From Parundibacterium terreum (GTDB lineage: Bacteria > Pseudomonadota > Gammaproteobacteria > Burkholderiales > Burkholderiaceae_D), in NCBI RefSeq assembly GCF_014636315.1, contig NZ_BMED01000011.1, positions 1 through 49,407 of the forward strand: a stretch of DNA of 49,407 nt, in the 5' to 3' direction. Below are positions 25,112 to 33,660 of the stretch, one piece after another. How positions within the stretch are numbered: position 1 is the stretch's first letter; every line of letters starts with the position of its first letter. Position numbers and translations under genes: made by a program. A model generated the notes under the pieces. The model was not told the origin of the DNA, made no database searches, and saw nothing but the letters and a program-made list of their open reading frames with translations.

Positions 25112-26026
25112 ATGCTGAGCTATCGCCATGCTTTTCACGCTGGCAATCATGCTGATGTACTCAAGCATTTTGTCACGATACAACTGTTCAACTACCTGGC
25201 CCAGAAGGATACTGCCTATACCTACGTAGACACCCATGCCGGCGCCGGCCTGTACGCGCTGGATGGTGGCTATGCGAGCAAGAATGCCGAATATGAGACC
25301 GGTATCGGCCCGCTGTGGGACCGCAAGGATCTGCCGCCGGCGCTGGCGGAATATGTGAACCTGGTCAAGGAAATGAACCCCAGCGGCAAAATGCGCTACT
25401 ACCCGGGGTCGCCTTATTGCGCTGAAAAAATCCTGCGCGAGCAGGACAGGCTGCGTTTGTTTGAATTGCATCCGAGCGAGATCAAGATACTCAGCGAGAA
25501 TTTCCAGCGTCTGGATGCACACAAAGAGGCGCAGGGACAGCGTCCGACTACTCGCGGCAAACGCACCATCATCACCGCGGGAGATGGTTTTCTGGGGCTG
25601 AAGGCCTTGCTGCCGCCGCCTTCGCGCCGTGGGCTGGTGCTGATCGATCCACCTTACGAAGTGAAGGACGATTATCGCCGCGTCAAGGAAACCGTGGAAG
25701 ATGCGATCAAGCGTTTCCCCACCGGCACTTACGCGGTATGGTATCCGGTATTGCAAAGGCCGGAATCCAAACAGTTGCCGGAACGCCTGAAGCGTATTCC
25801 AGGCAACGGCTGGCTGAATGTGACGCTGTCTATCAGTGGTCCATCCCCGGACGGTTTTGGCCTGCGTAGCAGCGGCATGTTCATCATCAATCCACCGTGG
25901 ACTCTTGAAGCGACACTGAGAGAGGTAATGCCCTACCTGGTCAAAGTGCTGGGCCGCGATGCCGGCGCCGAGTTTTTGCTGGAATCCGGCGAGACACAGA
26001 CGATAGGCAAGAAGCGGCCAAAATAA
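25112..26026 (+). CDS. rlmJ: 23S rRNA (adenine2030-N6)-methyltransferase
   Basis: Methyltransferase of 304 residues when started at the ATG at 25112 (MLSYRHAFHAGNHADVLKH, the conserved RlmJ N-terminus). An upstream ATG in the same frame at 24923 adds 63 residues with no homology. The catalytic motif is VLIDPPYEVKDDYRRV (DPPY). Further typical stretches are YTYVDTHAGAGLYAL and YYPGSPYCAEKIL. It modifies A2030 of 23S rRNA using SAM. It is monocistronic and followed by a strong terminator. Confidence 0.93.
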   Translation: MLSYRHAFHAGNHADVLKHFVTIQLFNYLAQKDTAYTYVDTHAGAGLYALDGGYASKNAEYETGIGPLWDRKDLPPALAEYVNLVKEMNPSGKMRYYPGSPYCAEKILREQDRLRLFELHPSEIKILSENFQRLDAHKEAQGQRPTTRGKRTIITAGDGFLGLKALLPPPSRRGLVLIDPPYEVKDDYRRVKETVEDAIKRFPTGTYAVWYPVLQRPESKQLPERLKRIPGNGWLNVTLSISGPSPDGFGLRSSGMFIINPPWTLEATLREVMPYLVKVLGRDAGAEFLLESGETQTIGKKRPK

Positions 26027-26082
26027 ATCCCTCATTTTGTACTGTATGCGGTGTAATCCGCAGTGCAGCACAAAAGTCGCTT

Positions 26083-26130
26083 AAAACAGCAAGGCCTGCA
26101 AGTTTTTTGATTGCAGGCCTTGCTGCTTTT
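26083..26130. terminator. Strong bidirectional terminator after rlmJ
   Basis: Arms of 15 bp (CAGCAAGGCCTGCAA and TTGCAGGCCTTGCTG) around a GTTTTTTGA loop, with AAAA before and CTTTT after. It starts about 57 bp past the rlmJ stop. Confidence 0.85.
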
Positions 26131-26521
26131 GGCCGCGAGTATCCCGGACTTTTCTTGCCCATGCGGCGTCATAACAACAAAAATCTTCAATATTCCTTAG
26201 CATTTGAAGCGATTTTTATCGCTGGCACCTGCCGTGCGCGTAATCCGCAACTCAAACCAACAATAAACCAAACTTTTTGAGAGGATTGCGAGAGCCGCAT
26301 CGTTGAGTTTCTGCGCATTTCTGGCGATCCAGCGCGCCGCATTGAAAGTCTTTTCATCCAAAAATTGCGCCGAAAAGACCTGCGCCGGAACAAACCCGTC
26401 CGATACTGCGAAGTGAAATGCTGCACTGCAATGCAGGTGTTGCATGGATGATTGCAGAAACTATGAGAATATTCTCAAGCAATTACCCGCAAGATATGTC
26501 GCAATGCAGCAAAAATAATCA
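26131..26521. other. Gap upstream of the acyl-CoA ligase
   Basis: About 390 bp with no gene I can support. It holds a perfect 14-bp palindrome TGAGAATATTCTCA (26464-26477). A minus-strand reading frame 26197-26445 (82 codons) begins 19 bp from it, has no ribosome site and resembles no family I know, so I do not call it a gene. A short A/T-rich stretch precedes the ligase promoter. Confidence 0.5.
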
Positions 26522-26550
26522 TTGACGAATTAGTACGGTCGTACAAAAAT
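26522..26550 (+). promoter_or_regulatory. Promoter with nested palindromic operator, acyl-CoA ligase
   Basis: A -35-like TTGACG (26522-26527), a 17-base spacer and a weak -10 AAAAAT (26545-26550). The spacer holds GTACG-GT-CGTAC (26533-26544), flanked by TT and AA in further symmetry. A bound TetR-type dimer would sit in the spacer and block RNA polymerase. Confidence 0.65.
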
Positions 26551-26624
26551 CGACCTGAAGTCACAAATAATAAAGAGCAGCGCATTAAATGTACTAGCCA
26601 AAATTAAAAACTTCAGGAGACCAG

Positions 26625-28277
26625 ATGTTGCAGTATCAGAAAAGCCCTTTGATGGGGCAGATGATGGGCCAACCTTTGCTCATTTCGAGCATCATCCAGC
26701 ATGCGGACCGGTATTTCGGAAGTAATGAAATTGTATCGCGCCGCGCCGAGGGAGACATTCACCGCTACAACTACAGGGAATGCCACCGGCGCTCAAAGAA
26801 GCTGGCAAACGCTCTCAAAAAACTGAACATCAAGATCGGCGACCGCGTCGGCACTTTGGCCTGGAATGGTTATCGCCACCTGGAAACCTATTATGCCGTC
26901 TCCGGCTCCGGTGCCGTACTGCACACGCTGAACCCGCGCCTGCATCCTGAGCAACTTGCCTACATCATCAACCACGCAGAAGACCAGTATCTGCTGTTTG
27001 ACCTGACATTCCTGCCCATCATTGAAGCGATCTCTGCGCACTGCAAGACGATCAAGGGTTTCATCATGATGTGCGACCGCGATCGCATGCCGACTGACGG
27101 CAAAGTCCCTGGCCTGATGTGCTATGAGGATTTGATCGCTGAAAACTCTGAAGAATTCGAATGGCCGCTGTTTGACGAAAATTCTGCATCCAGCCTGTGC
27201 TACACCTCCGGCACCACGGGTAACCCGAAAGGGGCTTTGTATTCGCACCGCTCCACGGTACTGCATTCCTACGCGTCGGCGATGCCGGACAGCCTGAACG
27301 TTTCAGCGCGGGATTGCGTATTGCCGGTCGTTCCCATGTTCCACGTCAACGCCTGGGGACTGCCTTATTCTGTGCCGATGACCGGCGCCAAGATGGTGTT
27401 TCCTGGCCCCGCGCTGGATGGTAAATCACTGTTTGAATTATTCGAGCAGGAGCAGGTGACATTTTCTGCCGGTGTGCCCACCGTATGGCTGGGCCTGCTG
27501 ACCTATGTCGCCCAAAACAATCTGAAATTTTCCAGCTTCAAGCGCACGGTGATAGGCGGCTCTGCCTGCCCGCCGGCGATGATGAAGACCTTGCGCCATA
27601 CCTATGGCGTGGAAGTCGTGCACGCATGGGGCATGACCGAGATGTCGCCGCTGGGTACTGCCGGCACCTTGCAGACCAAGCACCTGTCCCTGCCGGAAGA
27701 ACAGAAGCAGGCCGTGCTTGAAAAGCAGGGACACGCGATTTATGGCGTGGATATGAAGATCGTTGACGATGCCGGCAAGGAATTGCCGTGGGACGGCAGT
27801 ACCTACGGAAACCTGCTGGTCAAGGGGCCATGGGTAGTCAGCAGCTATTTCAAGAACGAAGGCGGAGATGTGTTGCAGGATGGCTGGTTCCCAACAGGCG
27901 ACGTTGCTACGATCGATGCTGACGGCTATCTGCAGATTACCGACAGAAGCAAGGACGTCATCAAATCCGGCGGCGAGTGGATAGGTACCATTGATCTTGA
28001 AAACGTGGCGATGGCCCATCCTGCGGTATTGCAAGCCGCTTGCATAGGCGTGTTCCATCCCAAATGGGATGAGAGGCCTTTATTATTAGTCGTAAAAAAA
28101 CCGGGAGTAGAAGTAGAAAAACAAGATCTGATCAAGTTTTATGAAGGAAAGATAGCAAAATGGTGGACCCCGGACGATGTCGTCTTTATCGAGGCATTGC
28201 CACTGGGCGCTACCGGTAAGATATTAAAAAATAAACTGAGAGAACAATTCAAAGAGTATAAATTACCGACCGCATGA
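26625..28277 (+). CDS. Acyl-CoA ligase (AMP-forming), DmdB / medium-chain type
   Basis: ANL-superfamily CoA ligase of 550 residues that activates a carboxylic acid through an acyl-AMP. ATP-binding motif YTSGTTGNPKGALYSHRS is at about residues 193-210, with HAWGMTEMSPLGT and the hinge GWFPTGDVATIDADGYLQITDRSKDVIKSGGEW. The C-terminal catalytic Lys is in GATGKILKNKLREQF. It belongs to the group including 3-methylthiopropionyl-CoA ligase and medium-chain acyl-CoA synthetases; the natural acid is not clear. A good ribosome site (AGGAGA) sits 5 nt before the ATG. It lies in front of the liv-like transporter, with no obvious terminator in the gap. Confidence 0.92.
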   Translation: MLQYQKSPLMGQMMGQPLLISSIIQHADRYFGSNEIVSRRAEGDIHRYNYRECHRRSKKLANALKKLNIKIGDRVGTLAWNGYRHLETYYAVSGSGAVLHTLNPRLHPEQLAYIINHAEDQYLLFDLTFLPIIEAISAHCKTIKGFIMMCDRDRMPTDGKVPGLMCYEDLIAENSEEFEWPLFDENSASSLCYTSGTTGNPKGALYSHRSTVLHSYASAMPDSLNVSARDCVLPVVPMFHVNAWGLPYSVPMTGAKMVFPGPALDGKSLFELFEQEQVTFSAGVPTVWLGLLTYVAQNNLKFSSFKRTVIGGSACPPAMMKTLRHTYGVEVVHAWGMTEMSPLGTAGTLQTKHLSLPEEQKQAVLEKQGHAIYGVDMKIVDDAGKELPWDGSTYGNLLVKGPWVVSSYFKNEGGDVLQDGWFPTGDVATIDADGYLQITDRSKDVIKSGGEWIGTIDLENVAMAHPAVLQAACIGVFHPKWDERPLLLVVKKPGVEVEKQDLIKFYEGKIAKWWTPDDVVFIEALPLGATGKILKNKLREQFKEYKLPTA

Positions 28278-28409
28278 CTCTCAGAGGGAAGCAGTGCCGC
28301 TTTAGACGTTTGGTGTTTCAAAGCAATAAAAATAGTTATTCCGGTGTAGTGCGAGCCGGACCGATTATTAATAATTAAATCCCATCAATGAGGAATTGGA
28401 GTGAGACAA

Positions 28410-29645
28410 ATGAAATTTCAATTACGTGCACCAGTGGTAGCAATCGTTTTTGCCTTGGCAGCCCCGGTTGTTATGGCTGACACGATCAAGATTGCCTATA
28501 TCGACCCTCTGTCAGGACCTTTTGCGCCGGTAGGTCAAAATATCCTGAACTCTTTTCAATATGTCGCGGATGAAGCCAATGCAAAAAGCTGGGCCGGCGC
28601 GCACAAATTTGAAATCGTGGGCTTCGATAATAAAGGCAGCCCGCAGGAATCCCTGAGCGTTCTGAAGACTGTGATCGACAAGGGCTTCCGCTATATCACG
28701 CAGGGCAACGGCTCCGGTGTTGGCCTGGCTTTGCTGGACGCGGTCAATAAATACAATGAACGTAATCCAGGCAAGGAAATCGTCTATCTGAACCACGCTG
28801 CTGTTGATCCAGACATGACCAACAGCAAGTGCAGCTTCTGGCATTTCCGTTTTGATGCCAATTCCGACATGAAGATGGAAGCGCTGACAACCTACATGGC
28901 GCAGGACAAGAATATCAAGAAGGTCTACATCATCGGCCAGAACTATTCCTTCGGCCACCAGGTGACGCGCGCTGCCAAAGAATACTTGGCGCGCAAACGC
29001 CCAGATGTACAGATCGTCGGCGATGACTTGCATCCTATCGGCCAGGTAAAAGACTTCTCTCCATACATCGCAAAAATAAAGGCTTCCGGTGCTGACACAG
29101 TCATCACGGGTAACTGGGGTGCCGACTTGGCATTGCTGATTAAAGCCGCGAAAGACGCTGACCTGAAAGCCAACTTCTACACCTACTACGGTGCAACGAC
29201 AGGTGTTCCTACCGCAATGGGCGCTGCCGGCCAGGACCGCGTCAAGTATGTGGGCTACTGGAATGCCAACAACGAAACTTTCGCCGGCAAGGATGTGGTG
29301 GAAGGATTCAAGGCCAAGTACAAAGACGACTACTATTCCATGGCGACTTACACCATCGTTGCTGCGATGGCGCAGGCTGTAAAGCAGGCTAAATCGATAG
29401 AGCCCAAGGACGTGGCCCTGGCTCTGGAAAATGCCAAGATCAAGAGCTTGAACGGTGAAGACGTGATGCGCAAGTCGGATCACCAGTTGCAGCAGCCTTT
29501 GTATATCGCGACATGGGTGAAGGTCAACGGCAAGGATGTGAAGTTTGATCAGGAAAATACTGGTCTGGGATGGAAGACCAATCAAAAAATTGATGCTTTC
29601 GTCGCTACCCAGCCGACTTCCTGTCAGATGAAACGCCCTGGCTAA
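28410..29645 (+). CDS. livK: Branched-chain amino acid-type ABC transporter, periplasmic binding protein
   Basis: Type I periplasmic binding protein of 411 residues from the ATG at 28410 (GGAGTGAG precedes it); a GTG at 28401 would add 3 residues. The first 26 residues form a Sec signal peptide ending VVMA, after which the mature protein begins DTIKIAYIDPLSGPFAPVGQNIL. Domains follow the LivJ/LivK fold, for example GSGVGLALLDAVNKY and VYIIGQNYSFGHQV. A disulfide-like Cys pair is visible (NSKCSF and TSCQM). Related proteins bind amino acids, urea, aromatic acids or short acids; the context with acyl-CoA genes points to a carboxylic acid. A strong terminator follows. Confidence 0.9.
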   Translation: MKFQLRAPVVAIVFALAAPVVMADTIKIAYIDPLSGPFAPVGQNILNSFQYVADEANAKSWAGAHKFEIVGFDNKGSPQESLSVLKTVIDKGFRYITQGNGSGVGLALLDAVNKYNERNPGKEIVYLNHAAVDPDMTNSKCSFWHFRFDANSDMKMEALTTYMAQDKNIKKVYIIGQNYSFGHQVTRAAKEYLARKRPDVQIVGDDLHPIGQVKDFSPYIAKIKASGADTVITGNWGADLALLIKAAKDADLKANFYTYYGATTGVPTAMGAAGQDRVKYVGYWNANNETFAGKDVVEGFKAKYKDDYYSMATYTIVAAMAQAVKQAKSIEPKDVALALENAKIKSLNGEDVMRKSDHQLQQPLYIATWVKVNGKDVKFDQENTGLGWKTNQKIDAFVATQPTSCQMKRPG

Positions 29646-29657
29646 ATAGCTCCCAAC

Positions 29658-29693
29658 GAGAGAGTCGTACCTAGGTGCGCACTCTCTTTTTTT
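29658..29693 (+). terminator. Intrinsic terminator between livK and livH
   Basis: Stem AGAGAGT (29659-29665) and ACTCTCT (29681-29687), followed by a run of T to 29693. It separates the binding-protein gene from the permease genes, which would keep permease levels lower. Confidence 0.85.
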
Positions 29694-29697
29694 GTAC

Positions 29698-29720
29698 TTG
29701 AAAATAGTACGATCGTTCAA
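29698..29720 (+). promoter_or_regulatory. Operator-like palindrome in the livH promoter region
   Basis: TTGAAA (29698-29703) is a -35-like hexamer, and the next 17 bases contain GTACG-AT-CGTTC (29707-29718), the same core as before the acyl-CoA ligase. The -10 that fits a 17-base spacer (GAATTT) is poor, so the exact promoter is uncertain. Confidence 0.55.
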
Positions 29721-29742
29721 GAATTTTAATAAGGATCTCGCT

Positions 29743-30690
29743 GTGGAATTCACACTGATCACCTTGCTGAACGGAGTTAGTTACGGCCTGCTGTTGTTCA
29801 TGCTTTCGTCGGGGCTAACGCTGATTTTCAGCATGATGGGCGTACTTAACTTCGCCCATGCAAGCTTTTATATGCTAGGCGCGTATTTCGCCTACGGCAT
29901 CAGTGTCAAGATAGGTTTTTGGCCTGCGCTGTTTATTTCGCCGATGCTGGTAGGTTTGCTCGGTGCCCTGGTAGAACGCTATGGATTGCGTTCGGTACAC
30001 AAGTACGGGCATATCCCCGAACTGTTGTTTACCTTCGGCCTTTCTTTCGTGATCGTCGAGCTGGTGCAACTGGTGTGGGGGCGCTCTACAGTTCCTTATC
30101 CTATCCCTGCATCGCTGGACGGCCCTTTGTTCACGCTGTACACGACAACATTCCCTATGTATCGCGGCTTCATGATGCTGGTGGCTCTGCTGATGCTGCT
30201 ATCCATTTACCTGCTGCTGACCCGCACCCGGATAGGTTTGGTGATCCAGGCGGCGTTGACACATCCGGACACAGTCGAGGCGCTTGGTCATAATGTTCCG
30301 CGCGTCTTCATGCTGGTATTTGGCGGCGGCTGCGCATTGGCCGGGCTGGCTGGCGTGGTGGGGGGCAATGCCTTCGTTACCGAGCCGGGTATGGCGGCAA
30401 CGCTGGGCAGCATTATCTTCGTCGTGGTTGTGGTGGGCGGCATGGGATCGCTGGCCGGTGCCTTCGTGGCGTCGCTGCTGATCGGCGTCATCCAGACTTA
30501 TGCGGTGGCGCTGGACTATTCATTCATGTCGCTGCTGGCAAAAATCGGGACGCAAGTCACACCGACTACACCGGGATATCCATTGCTGAGTCTGACGATA
30601 GCGCAAACCGCGCCTATCCTGCCTTATCTGCTCCTGGTTCTTATCCTCATCTTCCGGCCAAAAGGTTTGCTGGGTACACGCGAAGGATAA
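29743..30690 (+). CDS. livH: ABC transporter permease, LivH type
   Basis: Inner-membrane permease of 315 residues. I start it at the GTG at 29743, which has AAGGA 7 nt before it; a longer frame from 29692 adds 17 polar residues and lacks a site. The sequence begins VEFTLITLLNGVSYGLLLFM, carries LTLIFSMMGVLNFAHASFYMLGAYF, and ends with the family signature region ALGHNVPRVFMLVFGGGCALAGLAGV. Eight to nine helices are visible. It pairs with LivM to form the channel. Confidence 0.92.
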   Translation: MEFTLITLLNGVSYGLLLFMLSSGLTLIFSMMGVLNFAHASFYMLGAYFAYGISVKIGFWPALFISPMLVGLLGALVERYGLRSVHKYGHIPELLFTFGLSFVIVELVQLVWGRSTVPYPIPASLDGPLFTLYTTTFPMYRGFMMLVALLMLLSIYLLLTRTRIGLVIQAALTHPDTVEALGHNVPRVFMLVFGGGCALAGLAGVVGGNAFVTEPGMAATLGSIIFVVVVVGGMGSLAGAFVASLLIGVIQTYAVALDYSFMSLLAKIGTQVTPTTPGYPLLSLTIAQTAPILPYLLLVLILIFRPKGLLGTREG

Positions 30691-30692
30691 AA

Positions 30693-31979
30693 ATGACAAA
30701 TACTCTTAAATACAAACCTCTGAATCTCGCGCGCTGGATTATCTGGACAGGCTTTGCAGTGATGCTGATTGTTGCCCCGTTGATCTTCAACAAGGGCGGC
30801 TCACTGTCGCTGCTGTCGCAGATGGGTACAGTGATGATCTTCGGACTTTCCTACAATATGCTGCTGGGACAAGGGGGTATGCTGTCCTTTGGCCACGCTG
30901 TGTACTCCGGCCTGGGTGCATTCTTTGCCATTCACATGATGAATCTGGTGACGAACGGCGCTGTCAATTTTCCGATCACGCTGATCCCCTTGATTGGCGG
31001 CCTTGCCGGCATGGCGTTCGGCGTGCTATTCGGCTATGTCACGACCAAAAAATCCGGTACGACTTTCTCCATGATTACGCTGGGTATCGTTGAGCTGGTG
31101 TTTGCCTGCTCGCTGATGTTCCCCAGCTTTTTCGGCGGCGAGGGCGGCATTTCGACTAACCGTGTCATTGGTCAGTCCTTCATGGGGATCACCTACGGAC
31201 CGCAGATCCAGGTGTATTACCTGATCGCGCTGTGGCTGTTTGTCAGCACCATAGGCATGTATGCGTTTACACAGACTCCGCTGGGCCGGCTTGCCAATGC
31301 TGTCAGGGACAATCCTGAACGTGTGGAGTTCATTGGCTACGACACGCAATGGGTGCGTTACCTGACCTTGATCCTGTCGGCTTTCTTCGCCGGAATTTCC
31401 GGCGGCTTGTCGGCGATCAATTTCGAGATCGTCAGTGCAGAAAATGTCAGTGCCTTGCGCTCGGGCAGTGTACTGTTGTTCACCTTTATCGGCGGCGTCG
31501 GTTTCTTCTTCGGTCCTATGATAGGCGCGGTAATCGGTATTTTCCTCAGTGTGATGCTGTCCGACTTTACCAAGGCATGGCAATTGTATCTTGGCGTGTT
31601 TTTTATCGCGATGGTGATGTTTGCTCCTGGCGGTATCGCCAGCATCCTGATGATGAATTTGCGGGTCGCCAAGTTTGGCCTGTTCAAGCGCATCTGGTCG
31701 TCGATGTGGAAAATCGTCCTGGTATCCGTGGTTGCCCTGGCTGGCTGTGTGATCGCGGTAGAGATGCTGTATCAGCGTACGCTGGATTCCACGCAAGGGC
31801 CTGTCATCAGCTTGTTTGGCGTGTCTGTGGATACTTCGCAACCTACGCCATGGATCGTGGCAGTGCTGCTGATTGCAGTGGGCGGCTGGGGTTTCACACG
31901 CTGCAAAGTGGTGTTTATGCAAAAGTGGGGCGAAGTGAATACCGAAATTGAAGATCAGATGCGGAGGGCGCAAGCATGA
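30693..31979 (+). CDS. livM: ABC transporter permease, LivM type
   Basis: Inner-membrane permease of 428 residues with ten or more hydrophobic segments. Typical parts are LSYNMLLGQGGMLSFGHAVYSGLGAF and RLANAVRDNPERVEFIGYDTQWVRYLTLILSAFFAGISGGL, the cytoplasmic coupling loop. A C-terminal extension of about 80 residues after residue 345, with one membrane segment, goes beyond the usual core. It starts 2 bp after livH with an AAGGA site and overlaps livG by 4 bases. Confidence 0.92.
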   Translation: MTNTLKYKPLNLARWIIWTGFAVMLIVAPLIFNKGGSLSLLSQMGTVMIFGLSYNMLLGQGGMLSFGHAVYSGLGAFFAIHMMNLVTNGAVNFPITLIPLIGGLAGMAFGVLFGYVTTKKSGTTFSMITLGIVELVFACSLMFPSFFGGEGGISTNRVIGQSFMGITYGPQIQVYYLIALWLFVSTIGMYAFTQTPLGRLANAVRDNPERVEFIGYDTQWVRYLTLILSAFFAGISGGLSAINFEIVSAENVSALRSGSVLLFTFIGGVGFFFGPMIGAVIGIFLSVMLSDFTKAWQLYLGVFFIAMVMFAPGGIASILMMNLRVAKFGLFKRIWSSMWKIVLVSVVALAGCVIAVEMLYQRTLDSTQGPVISLFGVSVDTSQPTPWIVAVLLIAVGGWGFTRCKVVFMQKWGEVNTEIEDQMRRAQA

Positions 31980-32737
31980 CGACGTTCTCGCTTGAATTGA
32001 AAGAAGTTCGCAAAAGTTTTGGCAAGTCTGAAATCATACGCGGTGCGTCGCTGCAGGTGCCGAAGGGCGAGCGTTTTGCCATCATTGGCCCCAACGGTGC
32101 CGGCAAATCGACCTTGTTCAATCTGATATCGGGCCGTTTCCCTATCAGTTCTGGTGACATCCTGCTGAATGGGGAGAGCACGACGAAGCTGCGTCCGTTT
32201 GAAATCAATCGCCGTGGCTTGTCGCGCAGCTTTCAGATCACCAATATTTTTCATCGTCTGTCGGTCTATGAAAACCTGCGCTGCGCTGTACTGTGGTCGC
32301 TGGGCTATAAATATTCCTTCTGGCACAGGCTGGGTGGCTTGAAGGATGCGCATGAGAGGGCCGAGGCCGTACTGGAGCAGATCGGTCTGAAGCGGCGCCG
32401 TGATATTACTGCGGGTTTGCTGACGTATGCGGAACAGCGCGCGCTGGAGATCGGCATTACGATCGCCGGCGGTGCCGATGTGATCTTGCTGGATGAGCCT
32501 ACTGCAGGGATGAGCCGTTCCGAATCCGACATGGCAGTGGAGCTGATACGCAAAGTCACGGTAGGCAAGACCCTGTTGATGGTGGAGCATGACATGAGCG
32601 TGGTGTTCGGCCTGGCGGACAAGATAGCCGTGGTTGTCTATGGCGAGGTGATTGCCTGCGATACTCCGGTGAATATCCGCAATAATCAAAAGGTAAAAGA
32701 TGCTTATTTGGGTGGTCACGCACCGGTGGAGGCTTGA
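31976..32737 (+). CDS. livG: ABC transporter ATP-binding protein, LivG type
   Basis: Cytoplasmic ATPase of 253 residues. Walker A is GPNGAGKST with normal Lys44. The Walker B/signature zone is TYAEQRALEIGITIAGGADVILLDEPTAGMS: the signature (LSGGQ in most ABC proteins) is TYAEQ, a divergence common in LivG relatives. The switch His is in MVEHDMSVVF. The start overlaps the livM stop by 4 bases (ATGA). Confidence 0.93.
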   Translation: MTTFSLELKEVRKSFGKSEIIRGASLQVPKGERFAIIGPNGAGKSTLFNLISGRFPISSGDILLNGESTTKLRPFEINRRGLSRSFQITNIFHRLSVYENLRCAVLWSLGYKYSFWHRLGGLKDAHERAEAVLEQIGLKRRRDITAGLLTYAEQRALEIGITIAGGADVILLDEPTAGMSRSESDMAVELIRKVTVGKTLLMVEHDMSVVFGLADKIAVVVYGEVIACDTPVNIRNNQKVKDAYLGGHAPVEA

Positions 32738-32740
32738 ACG

Positions 32741-33442
32741 ATGAGTGCATTACTCGAAATTAAGGACTTGAACGCTTATTACGGCAAGAGCCATGTGTTG
32801 CACGGCGTGGATCTGGTGGTCAATCAGGGTGAAATCGTCAGCCTGCTGGGGCGCAATGGGGTAGGGCGCTCCACCACGGTGAAGGCAACCATGGGGCAGG
32901 TCAATGCAAGCGGCTCCATACGTTTCAAGGGAGAGGAAATCATTGGCTTGAAGGCTTTCCAGATCGCCCACAAGGGTCTGGGCTATGTGCCGGAAAACCG
33001 CGATATCTTCCCTACCTTGACGGTGGAGCAGAATCTGATCCTGGGAGAAAAGTCCGGCAAGAAATCACGCTGGTCGCTGAATGACATGTACAAGATGTTT
33101 CCCCGCCTGAAAGAGCGCCAGCATACGGCGGCCGGCGTGTTGTCCGGCGGTGAGCAACAGATGCTGACGCTGTGCCGCACCCTGATGGGCGATCCCGACC
33201 TGATCATGATCGATGAGCCTACCGAAGGGCTTGCACCGAAGATCGTCGAACTGGTGGCGGAGTACCTGAAGGAGCTGAAAAATCGTGGCATCTCGGTTTT
33301 GCTGGTGGAGCAAAAGCTGGCAATTGCCCTGGAAATCTCGCAGCGCTTGTATGTGATGGGGCACGGTTCTATAGTGTTTGAGGGGAGCCCGGCGGATTTG
33401 AAGGCGAATGAAAACATTCGCAAGGAATGGCTGGAGGTGTAG
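32741..33442 (+). CDS. livF: ABC transporter ATP-binding protein, LivF type, with Walker A Lys replaced by Arg
   Basis: Cytoplasmic ATPase of 233 residues, preceded by GGAGG. The signature VLSGGEQQMLTLCRTL and Walker B LIMIDEPTEGLAP are normal, but Walker A reads GRNGVGRST: the lysine that holds the ATP phosphates is Arg43 (codon CGC at 32867-32869). LivG has a normal lysine. In well-studied ABC ATPases this change greatly weakens hydrolysis, so the pair may be an asymmetric transporter with one degenerate site. I believe related LivF proteins from other Burkholderiales share this GR-type loop, which would argue against a sequencing error. Confidence 0.92.
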   Translation: MSALLEIKDLNAYYGKSHVLHGVDLVVNQGEIVSLLGRNGVGRSTTVKATMGQVNASGSIRFKGEEIIGLKAFQIAHKGLGYVPENRDIFPTLTVEQNLILGEKSGKKSRWSLNDMYKMFPRLKERQHTAAGVLSGGEQQMLTLCRTLMGDPDLIMIDEPTEGLAPKIVELVAEYLKELKNRGISVLLVEQKLAIALEISQRLYVMGHGSIVFEGSPADLKANENIRKEWLEV

Positions 33443-33475
33443 ATTTATCTGGAGCAATTTTTTGCTGAATTGCCG

Positions 33476-33501
33476 CAGGGAAGTATGAGAATACTTCCCT
33501 G
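33476..33501 (+). terminator. Hairpin after livF (possible terminator)
   Basis: Eleven-bp perfect stem CAGGGAAGTAT/ATACTTCCCTG with a GAGA tetraloop. No T run follows, so a classical intrinsic terminator is doubtful; it may stabilise the mRNA end. Confidence 0.5.
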
Positions 33502-33567
33502 TTGTCATTGGCATTTGGCTGTTTCCTCCTGGATTCCTGAAACTCGCTAAACATCTCAAAAAAAATA

Positions 33568-33594
33568 ATACGGTCGTTCTTTTTGCGGTATATT
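33568..33594 (+). promoter_or_regulatory. Promoter and operator-like element of the fadB-like gene
   Basis: ATACG-GT-CGTTC (33568-33579) repeats the half-site core seen before the ligase and livH. The good -10 TATATT at 33589-33594 lies 10 bp downstream, so a bound repressor would cover the -35 region. Confidence 0.6.
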
Positions 33595-33660
33595 AATGCA
33601 CCGGACATAACAACGCAGACAGTTTTTGTCTGAACATCAAAATCAACCATAGGAAGAGAC

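Noticed and set aside
26197..26445. 82-codon minus-strand reading frame in the gap after rlmJ
   Set aside because: No ribosome site, no family likeness, and an overlapping frame of similar length. Reported only as part of the gap note.
28364..28375. Perfect palindrome ATTATTAATAAT before livK
   Set aside because: Pure A/T sequence near a promoter; such palindromes arise easily by chance.
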